In this document: positions 6,910 to 15,185 of the stretch, piece after piece | Numbering within the stretch: the stretch's first letter is position 1 | How the letters are laid out: each line of letters starts with the position of its first letter | Assembly: GCA_023150565.1 (NCBI GenBank) | Contig: JAKLKR010000001.1 | Coordinates: 1 to 64,000, forward strand | From: Planctomycetota bacterium | Lineage (GTDB): Bacteria > Planctomycetota > UBA11346 | Length of the DNA stretch: 64,000 nucleotides | Direction: 5' to 3' | The notes under the pieces: model-generated | What the model was told of the DNA's origin: nothing | Database searches by the model: none | What the model saw: only the letters and a program-made list of their open reading frames with translations | Translations under genes and position numbers: made by a program

Positions 6910-8937
6910 TCATGGCCCGCCCGCCGGGCCGCGCCCGGCGGCGTGATGGATGGCCCAGGGCTCGTGCGGGGCGAAGTGCGCGGCGAGGTCGGCGAAGGGC
7001 AGGTCGAAGGCGCCCGGCGCCGCCGTGCCGTCCAGGAAGGGCAGGCGCCCGGCGGGCAGGCCGGTGGCCTCCCACACCGGCTCGGCGACCTGGCGGCCGT
7101 CGATGGTGGCGAAGCGCCGGCCCCAGCTGCGCAGGCCGAGCGACAGCGCCAGCTCGCCGCCGGCGCCGCGCCAGCGCACCGTGCGCTGGCCGAAGTACTC
7201 GTAGTCGAGCAGCGGCGCGTCCAGCACGCGGGCGCGGAAGGCGGCGCGGTCCTCCTCGGCGGCGAGTCCGACCTCGCTGACGAAGCCCACGCTGGCGGTG
7301 GCGAGCTGGTCGGCGGTGAAGCCGCGCCCGGGGCCGTTCCACAGGTCGAGCCAGCACAGGGCGTAGCCGTCGCGGCGCTCCACGCTCAGCGGCTCGGCGG
7401 CGCCGAAGCAAGTGGCGCCGAGGAAGCGCACGCCCAGGCGCACGCCGCCGTCCTCGATCCACAGCACCCGGCGCAGCGCATCCAGCTCGACCAGGTCGAG
7501 GGGGGCGCAGTGCTCGCCCGCCGCCACCAGGAAGCGCAGCCTGCGCAGGGCGCGCCCGGCCAGGGTCGGCACCGGCGAGCACAGCACCAGGGCCGAGCGC
7601 CCGGCCTGGAGCGCCACCGTGCGCGCATGGTCGCCGGTGAAGCCGCATTCGTCCTGCCACTGGCCGCCGGGGCTGCTCTCGCGCGCGCCGGGGCGGGCGT
7701 CGTCGAGCACCAGGCGGATGAAGGCGCAGCGCACGTCGGCGGGGTCGCGCACCGGCGCGCGCCGGCGCCAGGCCACCTGCCATTCCTCGGACTGCCCGGC
7801 CGACCAGTCGCCGTAGCAGGTGCCCACCGCCAGGTCGGGCTCGTGGTGCGAGGTGGCGAGGATGGTGCCGGCGGCGTGGCTCATGCCGAACAGCCCGGCG
7901 CCCTCGGCGCGCTCGGCGGTGGCGACCATGCGGTAGGGGTAGCCGCGGCCGCGCATCCACGCCACCAGGTGGGCGGGTGGCTCGTAGCGCATGGTCGCCA
8001 GCCAGGCCCCGCCGGCGAGGTTGAAGGGCACGTCGCCGCTGTGGTGCAGGGGCAGGCGCGCGGGTTCGCGGGTGTATTCCGCCAGCGGGTCGGGCACCAC
8101 GCCCTCGCCCAGGGCCAGCCACAGCAGGATGTTCATCTGGCTGAGCTGGCCGATGCTGTCGACGGCGTAGGCGCGCGAGTACGGCCCGGGGTTGAAGCCC
8201 AGTCCGGGATGGTGGCGGCCGAGGATCTCGGCCCACATGCGCTCGGCGCAGCCGGCGGCCAGCGCGCGCGCCTCCGGGTCGCGGGCGTCCTGGGCGATCT
8301 CGCCCAGATAGGCCACGGTCAGCGGCGAATAGGTCGGGCTGTTGTACTCCGACACCGCGCCGCGGCGGGCGAACTGGTCGCGCAGCTGGCGCAGCAGCCA
8401 CACCCCGTGCGCCACCGCGGCCGGCTCGCCGAACATCTCGCCGCCCAGGATCAGCCCGCAGGTGGCCTTGGCCGGCATGTTGTCGTTGTAGCCGTGGAAC
8501 TGGTAGTCCGCCTGGCGGTTGCCGGGGTGGTTGCCCAGGGCCTGGCGCGCCCAGCCGGTCAGGCGTGCGCGCGCCGCCGGGGTCAGCAGCCGGTCGTGGC
8601 GGTGGAGGATGGTGAGGGCGTGGTTGTTGGCGAAGATGCACCACGGCGCCGCCGGGCGCAGATCGAGGCCGTTGGCCATCGCCGGCGGCGGCGCCGCGGT
8701 GACCAGCGCCGAGGCCAGGGCCTGGTCGGCGGCGTCGCCGGTGAGCAGGCTGCCCGCCAGCCACAGGTGCTCGCGGCATTCCGGCGCCGCGCCCGCCAGC
8801 AGCCAGCGCCCGTCGGGGGCGAAGCATTTGCGCGCCAGATGGTTGGCGGCCCGGCGCAGGGCCGCGGCGCGCTCCGCCTGGGTGGTCAGCGCCCCGGCAG
8901 GGGGCAGGTCGGCGAAGAGGCGCGGAGCGGTGGGCAT
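6910..8937 (-). CDS. Putative (alpha/alpha)-toroid carbohydrate-active enzyme, family not recognised
   Basis: A 675-residue protein with no obvious signal peptide. The N-terminal half is helix-rich and has sequence blocks seen in alpha/alpha-toroid polysaccharide lyases and hydrolases: NNHALTILHRHDRLL, YNDNMPAKA and SEYNSPTYSPLTV. The C-terminal half is beta-rich, as in heparinase- or hyaluronate-lyase-like folds. I cannot assign it to a CAZy family from sequence alone. It starts 23 nt after the upstream pseudopilin stop and precedes lacI, so the three are probably one operon. The context suggests glycan degradation. Confidence 0.6.
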   Translation of the reverse strand: MPTAPRLFADLPPAGALTTQAERAAALRRAANHLARKCFAPDGRWLLAGAAPECREHLWLAGSLLTGDAADQALASALVTAAPPPAMANGLDLRPAAPWCIFANNHALTILHRHDRLLTPAARARLTGWARQALGNHPGNRQADYQFHGYNDNMPAKATCGLILGGEMFGEPAAVAHGVWLLRQLRDQFARRGAVSEYNSPTYSPLTVAYLGEIAQDARDPEARALAAGCAERMWAEILGRHHPGLGFNPGPYSRAYAVDSIGQLSQMNILLWLALGEGVVPDPLAEYTREPARLPLHHSGDVPFNLAGGAWLATMRYEPPAHLVAWMRGRGYPYRMVATAERAEGAGLFGMSHAAGTILATSHHEPDLAVGTCYGDWSAGQSEEWQVAWRRRAPVRDPADVRCAFIRLVLDDARPGARESSPGGQWQDECGFTGDHARTVALQAGRSALVLCSPVPTLAGRALRRLRFLVAAGEHCAPLDLVELDALRRVLWIEDGGVRLGVRFLGATCFGAAEPLSVERRDGYALCWLDLWNGPGRGFTADQLATASVGFVSEVGLAAEEDRAAFRARVLDAPLLDYEYFGQRTVRWRGAGGELALSLGLRSWGRRFATIDGRQVAEPVWEATGLPAGRLPFLDGTAAPGAFDLPFADLAAHFAPHEPWAIHHAAGRGPAGGP

Positions 8938-8960
8938 GGCGGTTCCGGGGCGGTGGCGGG

Positions 8961-9683
8961 TCAGTCCTGGGCGTAGAAGGCGCGGCCGTTGGACCAGCTG
9001 CCTGCCCGCGGCTCGTTGGGGCCGATCAGGTTGCCGCGGTAGCCCAGCAGCTTGGTGGTGTCGGCGTGCATGTCGGCGAAGAGGAGGCTGGTGCGGCCGC
9101 GGTGCGGATAGCGGATGTAGCGCAGGCTTCCCGTCGGTGGAGGGACCCCGATCGCCCCGGCGCCATCGCTGAACCAGGGTTCCGCCATGCGATAGTAGGA
9201 GGACTCGCCCACCGCACGCAGGTCCGAGGCATGGCTGATGCGGCCGAGGGGGGCGCCGAAGAACATGCCGTCCCACCCGGTGGCGAGGCCATTCATGCCG
9301 TTGCCAGCGTAGCTGGTGCAGGTCTCGCTGCTCGAGCCTTCATCGCAGCGGAAGCGCTGGATGCGGTTCTCCGGGCAGCGGAACACCCCCAGCGGATCGC
9401 CGCTCGCGGCCTTCATGGCGTCCTCGATGGTCTCGCTCAGCAGGTTGCCCCAGGTGGCGGTGTCGGAGTTGCGGTAGACGTAGGGGTAGACCTGGTCGTT
9501 GTCCTCGGCGTAGATCGCCAGGCCCAGGCCGATCTGGCGCAGGTTGGACAGGCACTGGGTGCTGCGCGCCGCGCTGCGCACCAGGTTGACCGCCGGCAGC
9601 AGCATGCCGGCCAGGATCGCCACGATGGCGATCACCACCAGCAGCTCGATGAGGGTGAAGGCGGAGACCCTGGCGTGGCGCAT
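8961..9683 (-). CDS. Pseudopilin-like prepilin protein (H-x9-D motif)
   Basis: A 240-residue protein. A short leader (MRHARVSA) precedes the type IV prepilin signature [20 protein letters not shown]; the residue before the cleavage point is Ala rather than the usual Gly. Such proteins are cut and methylated by a prepilin peptidase and anchor as helical filaments or singly in the membrane. The C-terminal half has CPENR, a GNG-x-GWDG-like stretch, and [13 protein letters not shown], an H-x9-DG motif in which Gly is replaced by Met. The start ATG at 9683 has a good GGAGGG ribosome binding site and was preferred over upstream in-frame starts. An operator lies 87 nt upstream. It is cotranscribed with the enzyme at 6910. 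Confidence 0.88.
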   Translation of the reverse strand: MRHARVSAFTLIELLVVIAIVAILAGMLLPAVNLVRSAARSTQCLSNLRQIGLGLAIYAEDNDQVYPYVYRNSDTATWGNLLSETIEDAMKAASGDPLGVFRCPENRIQRFRCDEGSSSETCTSYAGNGMNGLATGWDGMFFGAPLGRISHASDLRAVGESSYYRMAEPWFSDGAGAIGVPPPTGSLRYIRYPHRGRTSLLFADMHADTTKLLGYRGNLIGPNEPRAGSWSNGRAFYAQD

Positions 9684-9770
9684 GGTCGTCCCTCCAGGGC
9701 GATGATACCTCATGAGCGGTGGCCTCCGCAACCCGGGGATGCCCCAGGCTAGCAGGCGAACCAAGAAATA

Positions 9771-9780
9771 CAACCGGTTG
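9771..9780. promoter_or_regulatory. CAACCGGTTG operator 3, upstream of leftward pseudopilin operon
   Basis: Perfect copy between the esterase stop and the pseudopilin start. Read leftward, the right half merges into TTGTAT followed after 16 nt by TAGCCT, a possible -35/-10 pair, so a bound repressor would cover the -35 box (inference). Confidence 0.78.
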
Positions 9781-9795
9781 CAGGAAGACTTTCCG

Positions 9796-10812
9796 TCAGC
9801 CCTCCGGCTGCAGGTGGCGGTCGAGGAAGGCGAGCGACTCCTGCCACATCGCCGGGGTCCAGGCGTGGCCCACCCCATCCGCGATGGCGATGCGCAGGCG
9901 CCCGCCGGCGCCGTCGAGTTCCCACGCCGGTCGCGCCAGGCGCTCGGCGGTGCGGATGCCCTCCACCGGGGTGAGGGTGTCGTCGGAGCCGTTGAGCGAC
10001 AACAGGGCGCGCGGGGCGATGCAGGCCAGCACCGCCTCGATGTCGCCCACCGTGAGCACGCCGGGCACGTAGTAGTAGTGCCCGTGCAGGCACAGGCCGT
10101 CGGCGGCGATCAGGTCGAGCATGCGGGTCAGGCAGCAGATCGCCACCGTGGCGCGCAGGCGCTCGTCGAGCGCCGCCAGCCACAGCGCGCGCAGGCAGCC
10201 CATGCTGATGCCGGCGGTGCCGATGCGCGCCGGGTCGACCTCGGGGCGGGCGGCGAGCAGGTCGAGGGCGCACCGGTCGTCGTGCAGCATCAGCCCCCAC
10301 AGGGTGCGGCCGTAGAGCAGCTGGTGCTTGGCCCAGCTCGACTCGCCCTCGCGCCCGGTGGTGCGGTCGGGTCCGCAGCCGTGGCGCTGGCCGAAGCCGG
10401 GGGCGTCGATCCCCAGCACCACGTAGCCGCGCCGGGCCAGGGCCGGCCCCGGCGCCTCCGGAGTGTAGGCGGTCTGCTCGATCGCCGCCAGGCCGCGGGC
10501 ATGGTCGCCGCCGTGCCAGTGGCACCACAGCACCGCCGGGAAGGGGCCGGGGCCGTCGGGGATGTAGCACACGCCGGGCACCTGCGAGCCGGCGCGGTCG
10601 TCGAAGGTGAATCGCTCGATGCGGTAGCCGTCGCGCTGCTCGACCCCCAGGATGGTGGCCGCGGCGGGGGCCGGACGGGCGGGGAAGTCGCCGAGCAGGC
10701 GGGTGAACGCGCCGCGCAGCCGCGCCCGCTGGGCGGCGCGCCCGGCGGCGTCGGCGGGGATGGCGAGGGCAGGGACCGCGGGCATGGCGGCCTGCCAGGA
10801 GGGGGTGGTCAT
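9796..10812 (-). CDS. Alpha/beta-hydrolase of the dienelactone hydrolase / acetyl xylan esterase type
   Basis: A 338-residue cytoplasmic-looking hydrolase with no signal peptide. The nucleophile elbow is GISMG (about Ser203). The acid lies in NGSDDTLTP and the histidine in GHAWTP, giving a full catalytic triad. An oxyanion-region [11 protein letters not shown] motif lies about residue 95. The family includes cephalosporin/acetyl xylan esterases and DUF1749/DLH-like enzymes, so deacetylation of a glycan fragment is plausible. The start ATG at 10812 lies 36 nt from operator 4, which it shares with the divergent pseudopilin gene. Confidence 0.82.
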   Translation of the reverse strand: MTTPSWQAAMPAVPALAIPADAAGRAAQRARLRGAFTRLLGDFPARPAPAAATILGVEQRDGYRIERFTFDDRAGSQVPGVCYIPDGPGPFPAVLWCHWHGGDHARGLAAIEQTAYTPEAPGPALARRGYVVLGIDAPGFGQRHGCGPDRTTGREGESSWAKHQLLYGRTLWGLMLHDDRCALDLLAARPEVDPARIGTAGISMGCLRALWLAALDERLRATVAICCLTRMLDLIAADGLCLHGHYYYVPGVLTVGDIEAVLACIAPRALLSLNGSDDTLTPVEGIRTAERLARPAWELDGAGGRLRIAIADGVGHAWTPAMWQESLAFLDRHLQPEG

Positions 10813-10848
10813 GGCGGTGCGTGATCCTGGGGTTCAAAACATATAAAA

Positions 10849-10858
10849 CAACCGGTTG
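10849..10858. promoter_or_regulatory. CAACCGGTTG operator 4, shared by divergent genes
   Basis: Perfect copy between the leftward esterase and the rightward pseudopilin. Read rightward, TTGTAC at the operator edge is followed after 16 nt by TATGTT, a possible promoter that overlaps the operator. One site could repress both directions. Confidence 0.8.
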
Positions 10859-10935
10859 TACTCAAAGTTGACCAGGCTATGTTGCAGGCAAACCATGCCT
10901 GGGGCATAGTGACCAGGTGACGGACGGAGGAAGCC

Positions 10936-11673
10936 ATGGCCGATCGTATCCGTTCGCGGGGCTTCACCCTGATCGAACTGCTGGTGGTGATCTCGATCAT
11001 CGCCATCCTCGCCTCGATGCTGCTGCCAGCCATCGGCATGGTGCGCCGGTCGGCCAACGCCGGGAAATGCGGTTCGAACCTGCGCCAGATCCACGTGCAG
11101 ATCATGGTCTATGCCGGGGACTGGGAAGGCACTCTGCCCTCGGTCCAGGATGGTGCCGTCGACGTGAAATGGGGCTACATGGTCGACCCGGGCGAGACCG
11201 GCTATCCCGCCGGAGGCACGTCGGGGCAGTCCTCGCGCTTCGGCATCTGGAACTGCCCCGAGAACCGTGCCCAGCGCTGGCTCTGCGACAACACCGTGGC
11301 GGGTGTGGACGGGCAGATCTTCGGCAGCTATTCCGGCAACGGCTACAATCCCAGGACGCTTGGCTGGGATGGGCGTTTTTTCGGCGCCCAGCTGTCCAGG
11401 CTGTCCCACACCAGCGAACTCATCGCGGTGCTGGAGGGGATCACCGTGCGCAGCGAGCCGTGGAAGGAGACCGGGGCCAGTGTCCCGGCCATCCCCGGCT
11501 CGATGGAGAACGTGACCTACCGCCATGGCCTGCGCGCCAACCTGGTGTTCGCCGACGGCCACGTCGGCGGCACCGGCCTGCTGCGCGGTCGCGGCGGCGG
11601 CACCGGCTTCGCCGCCACGCCCACGGTGGCGCGCTGCTTCACCAACGGAAAGGCCTGGTGGGCCGGTGACTGA
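10936..11673 (+). CDS. Pseudopilin-like prepilin protein with H-x9-DG motif
   Basis: A 245-residue protein. The leader MADRIRSRG ends in Gly, the canonical prepilin cleavage residue, followed by [20 protein letters not shown]. The C-terminal region has CPENRAQRW, the GNGYN block and HGLRANLVFADGH, a perfect H-x9-DG motif. The ribosome site GGAGGAAG precedes the start ATG. A conserved GGGGCATAGT box lies 26 nt upstream, similar to other pseudopilin leaders here. The stop overlaps the GTG start of the DMP19-like gene, so translation is probably coupled. Confidence 0.9.
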   Translation: MADRIRSRGFTLIELLVVISIIAILASMLLPAIGMVRRSANAGKCGSNLRQIHVQIMVYAGDWEGTLPSVQDGAVDVKWGYMVDPGETGYPAGGTSGQSSRFGIWNCPENRAQRWLCDNTVAGVDGQIFGSYSGNGYNPRTLGWDGRFFGAQLSRLSHTSELIAVLEGITVRSEPWKETGASVPAIPGSMENVTYRHGLRANLVFADGHVGGTGLLRGRGGGTGFAATPTVARCFTNGKAWWAGD

Positions 11674-12283
11674 GCGGAGCCCCGCCTGGCGCCGCTGGCT
11701 GCTGCCGGCCTTCGCGGTGGTGGTTGCCGCCGGCGTGGCGGTTCACTGGCCGCGCGCCGGGCGCGCGTACGACCTGCCCGCCGCGCAGACTGCTGAGGCC
11801 CTCGCCGCCCTCCCGGACGACCGGCTGGTCTACGCCGTGGTCAGCGAACTGCGCTGGCACCTGTCCGATCGCGGGCCCGACCAGGTCGGGGCGCGCTGGC
11901 GGGCCCTGGCGCCGGCGCCACGGCATGTGCTCGCCCTGTCCTGGTTCATCGACGACAACGGGCCGGGCCCGTCTTCGCAGTTCACCGGCTTCGCCAATCA
12001 TCTCGCCGCCACCGCCGTGCATGCCCCGACCCTCGCGGAGCTGACTGAGGCCTATCGCGCCATCGGTGCGTCCCGCTGCGCGGAGGCGGTCGAGATGGCG
12101 CGCAAGGCCGCCGACGCCGGGGGCTGGACCCAAGGCGGCGCCAGGCCGGAAGGCCCCGACCCGTTCGCCGCCGCCAACCGCGAGCTGGTCGCGGCCGAGC
12201 GTGCCGGCGGCGTGGTCGGCCTGCTGCGCGCCTATGTGCGCGCGCACCTCGACGAGTTGGCGGCGGTGCGCGGTCGGGGCTGA
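11666..12283 (+). CDS. Membrane-anchored DMP19/DUF4375-like protein
   Basis: A 205-residue protein with an N-terminal transmembrane anchor (WLLPAFAVVVAAGVAVHW) and an outside-facing helical domain. The pattern LPDDRLVYAV, RHVLALSWFIDDNGPG, EAYRAIGA and DPFAAANRELV resembles the DUF4375 (DMP19) fold seen in many bacteria, whose role is unclear. The GTG start overlaps the pseudopilin stop by 8 nt. Two paralogs follow pseudopilins at 14461 and 19869, so this is a recurring two-gene cassette. A chaperone, assembly factor or sensor partner of the pseudopilin is a guess only. Confidence 0.65.
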   Translation: MTERSPAWRRWLLPAFAVVVAAGVAVHWPRAGRAYDLPAAQTAEALAALPDDRLVYAVVSELRWHLSDRGPDQVGARWRALAPAPRHVLALSWFIDDNGPGPSSQFTGFANHLAATAVHAPTLAELTEAYRAIGASRCAEAVEMARKAADAGGWTQGGARPEGPDPFAAANRELVAAERAGGVVGLLRAYVRAHLDELAAVRGRG

Positions 12284-12285
12284 GG

Positions 12286-13434
12286 TCAGCCGCCCTCTCC
12301 GCGCACCAGGCGGTACGGCAGCAGCTCCAGCCCGGTGCTCTGGCCGCGGTGCAGGCCCTGCACCTGGGCGATCAGGGCGTCGGCGACGGTGGCCACGCTG
12401 AGGTCGAGGTAGTCGGCGGGCAGCGGGCAGAACAGCCCGAGTTCGGCATTGCGGTGCAGCACCAGCCGGGGTGGCGGCCGGCCGTCGCCGAGGAAGCCGT
12501 GCAGGCCCATCAGCGCGCCGCGCGCCGCCAGGTCGGTGAAGACCAGCAGGCCGTCCGGCCGCTCGGGCTGCGCCCACATGGCGCGCACGGCGTCGTAGCC
12601 GAAGCGCTCCGCCACCGGCTCGGCGGCCTGGCAGTGGTCGGCGGGGACGCGGATCCACTCCGCGCGGGTGGCGATGCCGGTGGCGGCGGTGGCGGCCAGG
12701 AAGCCTTCCAGCAGCCGGCAATGGAGCGCCGGGGGCCGGTCGTCGTCGCGCCGCCGCGGCAGCACCGAGATCAGACCCGCGCTGCGGCAGCCGCGCGCCG
12801 CCAGCTGCTCGACCCCGCTGAGAGCGAACTGCGCGAGATCGAACCACACCTGGTGCAGGTGCGGACCCGAGCCGCAGGACACCGCCGGCACCGGCAGGGC
12901 GGCGAGCCAGCGGTCGACGTAGGGATGGGTCTCGCAGGCGATCACCGCGTCGATCTGGCGCGAGCGCGCCAGGCGCAGCAGGTCGGCCGGCATCGCCTCG
13001 CGCTCGCGCTCGGGGCGGTCGTCGGCCAGGGTGCAGGTGGCGATGCCGGCGCCGTCGAGGCGCGCCGCCACCGTGCGCACCAGGCGGTGGGTGAAGCGTT
13101 CGCCCCCCGACCAGTGCGCCGGCTCCGGGTGGAACACCGCCACCCGTCCGAGCGGGGCGGCGGTCCCGCGCACCACCGTGCCCAGGCGCGGCCGGCGCAG
13201 CAGCAGCCCCTCGGCCACCAGCGGGGTCAGCGCCGCCTGGGCCACGGTGATGTGCACGTTCCAGCGCCGCGCCAGCTCCTGGGTGGTGGGCAGGCGGGTG
13301 GCGGGGGCGAGGGCGCCGCTGAGCACCTGCGCGCGCAGCCAGTCGGTGAGCTGCTGGGGCCGCGTCGGGGGCGGGGCAAGGAGGGGGTCGGTGGTGTTCA
13401 CGGGGCACTGGAGGAAGGATATCAATTCTTTCAT
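12286..13434 (-). CDS. GntR-type HTH regulator with LacI-like effector domain
   Basis: About 382 residues. A winged-helix GntR HTH (LTDWLRAQVLSGALAPATRL then TQELARRWNVHITVAQAAL) occupies residues ~28-90. A periplasmic-binding-like effector domain follows, with LISVLPRRRDD and PDGLLVFTDLAARG. This layout is that of AraR-like sugar regulators. The start is uncertain: ATG at 13434 was chosen; GTG at 13401 and TTG at 13479 are alternatives, and none has a clear Shine-Dalgarno sequence. It is divergent from the pseudopilin at 13704 across an AT-rich gap that holds a palindrome at 13450. It ends 2 nt after the convergent DMP19-like gene. Confidence 0.8.
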   Translation of the reverse strand: MKELISFLQCPVNTTDPLLAPPPTRPQQLTDWLRAQVLSGALAPATRLPTTQELARRWNVHITVAQAALTPLVAEGLLLRRPRLGTVVRGTAAPLGRVAVFHPEPAHWSGGERFTHRLVRTVAARLDGAGIATCTLADDRPEREREAMPADLLRLARSRQIDAVIACETHPYVDRWLAALPVPAVSCGSGPHLHQVWFDLAQFALSGVEQLAARGCRSAGLISVLPRRRDDDRPPALHCRLLEGFLAATAATGIATRAEWIRVPADHCQAAEPVAERFGYDAVRAMWAQPERPDGLLVFTDLAARGALMGLHGFLGDGRPPPRLVLHRNAELGLFCPLPADYLDLSVATVADALIAQVQGLHRGQSTGLELLPYRLVRGEGG

Positions 13435-13449
13435 CTGAAGTCTATAAAC

Positions 13450-13462
13450 TGAACTGAGTTCA
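13450..13462. promoter_or_regulatory. Palindrome TGAACTGAGTTCA, candidate GntR operator
   Basis: A perfect odd palindrome (TGAACT-G-AGTTCA) lies 15 nt upstream of the GntR-type gene, inside the only strongly AT-rich island of the window (about 13427-13540). An autoregulatory or divergent operator is likely, but no second copy was seen. Confidence 0.5.
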
Positions 13463-13616
13463 TTGTAAACAATTGTCAAAAATAAGATTATATTGAGAAA
13501 GAAATAAATATTTATATTTCATACAGCCTTGATAGGCTGAACCCATGCGCAGCCCTCACGTCGGTGTGCCTGAGACGGCGGCATGGTCCTGTCCGGTATT
13601 TCCATCGAAAATAATG

Positions 13617-13626
13617 CAACCGGTTG
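13617..13626. promoter_or_regulatory. CAACCGGTTG operator 5
   Basis: Perfect copy 77 nt before the pseudopilin at 13704, with no other gene between. It probably controls the whole pseudopilin, DMP19-like and glycosidase-like run. Confidence 0.8.
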
Positions 13627-13703
13627 TTCATTCTTGGTCATCTGCGTGGGTGCAGCCCCGGCCGATCCGGGGTATGCTTCCTGCATCCAGACCGGGGGTA
13701 GCC

Positions 13704-14450
13704 ATGGCCAGCCGCATCCGCGCCTTCACCCTGATCGAGCTGCTGGTGGTGATCAGCATCATCGCCATCCTCGCTGGCATGTTGCTGCCGGCGGTGGGGC
13801 TGGTGCGCACCGCGGCGCGCAAGAGCGTCTGCCAGTCGAACCTGCGCCAGCTCTACACCGGCATCCAGGTCTACGTCGGCGACAACGAGGGGCGGGTGGT
13901 CTACACCATCAGAGGCACGGCCCCCGCCAAGCTGTGGGGCGAATACCTGGCCGAGTCGATGGACCTCATCAATCCGCACCAGTTGGTCACTGATCGCAGC
14001 CGGTTGGGCATCTGGCGCTGCCCCGAGAACCGGGTGCAGGTGCGCGGGCTGAGCTTCGGTCCGGGTGGGGCGCAGACCGGCACCGATGCCAGCTACGCCG
14101 GCAACGGTTGGTGGAACGACGACCCCGCCAACCATGTCGGCGGTTGGGATGGCCAGTATTTCGGCGGTGCGGTGGGCACCTTCGGCCATCTCAGCGAAGT
14201 CATGGTGCTGGTCGAGAACAACTACTACCGCACCGCCGCCGACCGCGACAACGGCCAGGATGCGCTGCCGGTGATGACCATCGGCGCCGGCGGGGTGAAC
14301 TACGAGCGCCATCGCGGCCAGGCCAACCTGATCTACGGTGATGGCCACACCGGCAGCAGCCGGCTGCTGCGCGGTCGCGGCACCGGCCCCACGGGTTCGG
14401 GGCCGCTGTCGACGCAGTGGAGCAACGGCCAGTTCTGGTTTCCGCAGTGA
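13704..14450 (+). CDS. Pseudopilin-like prepilin protein with H-x9-DG motif
   Basis: A 248-residue protein. The leader MASRIRA ends in Ala before [20 protein letters not shown]. It shares [17 protein letters not shown], the GNGW block, [11 protein letters not shown] and [13 protein letters not shown] (perfect H-x9-DG) with its paralogs. The start ATG was chosen by the GGGGG-like ribosome site and the short leader length of the family. A CCGGGGTATGCT box lies 25 nt upstream. The DMP19-like gene follows 10 nt downstream. Confidence 0.9.
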   Translation: MASRIRAFTLIELLVVISIIAILAGMLLPAVGLVRTAARKSVCQSNLRQLYTGIQVYVGDNEGRVVYTIRGTAPAKLWGEYLAESMDLINPHQLVTDRSRLGIWRCPENRVQVRGLSFGPGGAQTGTDASYAGNGWWNDDPANHVGGWDGQYFGGAVGTFGHLSEVMVLVENNYYRTAADRDNGQDALPVMTIGAGGVNYERHRGQANLIYGDGHTGSSRLLRGRGTGPTGSGPLSTQWSNGQFWFPQ

Positions 14451-14460
14451 ATGCGTGGCG

Positions 14461-15027
14461 ATGAAGCCGGTCCTGCCCAGCCTGTTCGCGGTCACCGTGA
14501 TGGCCGCCCTGGCGGTGTGGTGGCTGTCGCGTGAACCGTCCCTGCCCCTACCCGATGCCCTCACCGGCGCGCAGATCGAGGCCCTGCCCGAGGCCCAGCT
14601 GGTGCAGGCGGTGACCACCGACCTGCGCACCCGTCTGCAGGCCGCCGGGGCCACCAGCGGGCGCTGGCGCTCGTGGCCGGAGCCGGCCCGCCATGTGCTG
14701 GCGTGGTCGTGGGTCGAAGGCGACAACGGGCCCGGCGCTTCGCCGGTATTCATCGGATTTTCGGCCTTGCTCGCCAATCGCGACCGCCAGCTGCCCACCT
14801 ACGGCGACATCGCCGCCGCCTACACCGCCCTGGGCGCCAGCACCCCGGCGGCGGTGCTGCGCGAGGCAGAGGGCGTCGCCGCCGGACTGTCGGCACCGCC
14901 GGAAGGGACCGACCCCTTCGCCGCGCTCAACCGGCGCTTCGTCCAGACCCTCGGCCGCCCCGGCACCCTGGCGCCGATGCGCGCCTACATCCGCACCCAC
15001 ACCGCCGACCTGGTGGCGGCGCGATGA
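14461..15027 (+). CDS. Membrane-anchored DMP19/DUF4375-like protein
   Basis: A 188-residue paralog of the gene at 11666. It has an N-terminal anchor (LPSLFAVTVMAALAVWWL) and the same blocks: LPEAQLVQAV, RHVLAWSWVEGDNGPG, AAYTALGAS and DPFAALNRRFV. It sits 10 nt after the pseudopilin and 158 nt before the large glycosidase-like gene, separated by an inverted repeat. The function is unknown. Confidence 0.65.
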   Translation: MKPVLPSLFAVTVMAALAVWWLSREPSLPLPDALTGAQIEALPEAQLVQAVTTDLRTRLQAAGATSGRWRSWPEPARHVLAWSWVEGDNGPGASPVFIGFSALLANRDRQLPTYGDIAAAYTALGASTPAAVLREAEGVAAGLSAPPEGTDPFAALNRRFVQTLGRPGTLAPMRAYIRTHTADLVAAR

Positions 15028-15058
15028 AGGCAGTGGGCCGGGGCACGCCGTTGGAAGC

Positions 15059-15140
15059 GCGGCCCGGAGGGCCCCCCGCTTCCGGGGAAGACCCCTGCCG
15101 ACGCCGGATGCGAGCCCGGGAGCGCGGCCCTCCGGGCCGC
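15059..15140. repeat. Inverted repeat GCGGCCCGGAGGGCC
   Basis: Perfect 15-bp arms at 15059-15073 and 15126-15140 enclose ~50 bp in the 158-bp gap before the glycosidase-like gene. Each arm can also fold on itself. There is no T-run, so a simple terminator is unlikely; a dispersed repeat or an mRNA-processing hairpin is possible. Confidence 0.6.
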
Positions 15141-15185
15141 TCTTTCCGCCCGATACCGCCTGACCGCCCATCCCCGAGGATCTCC

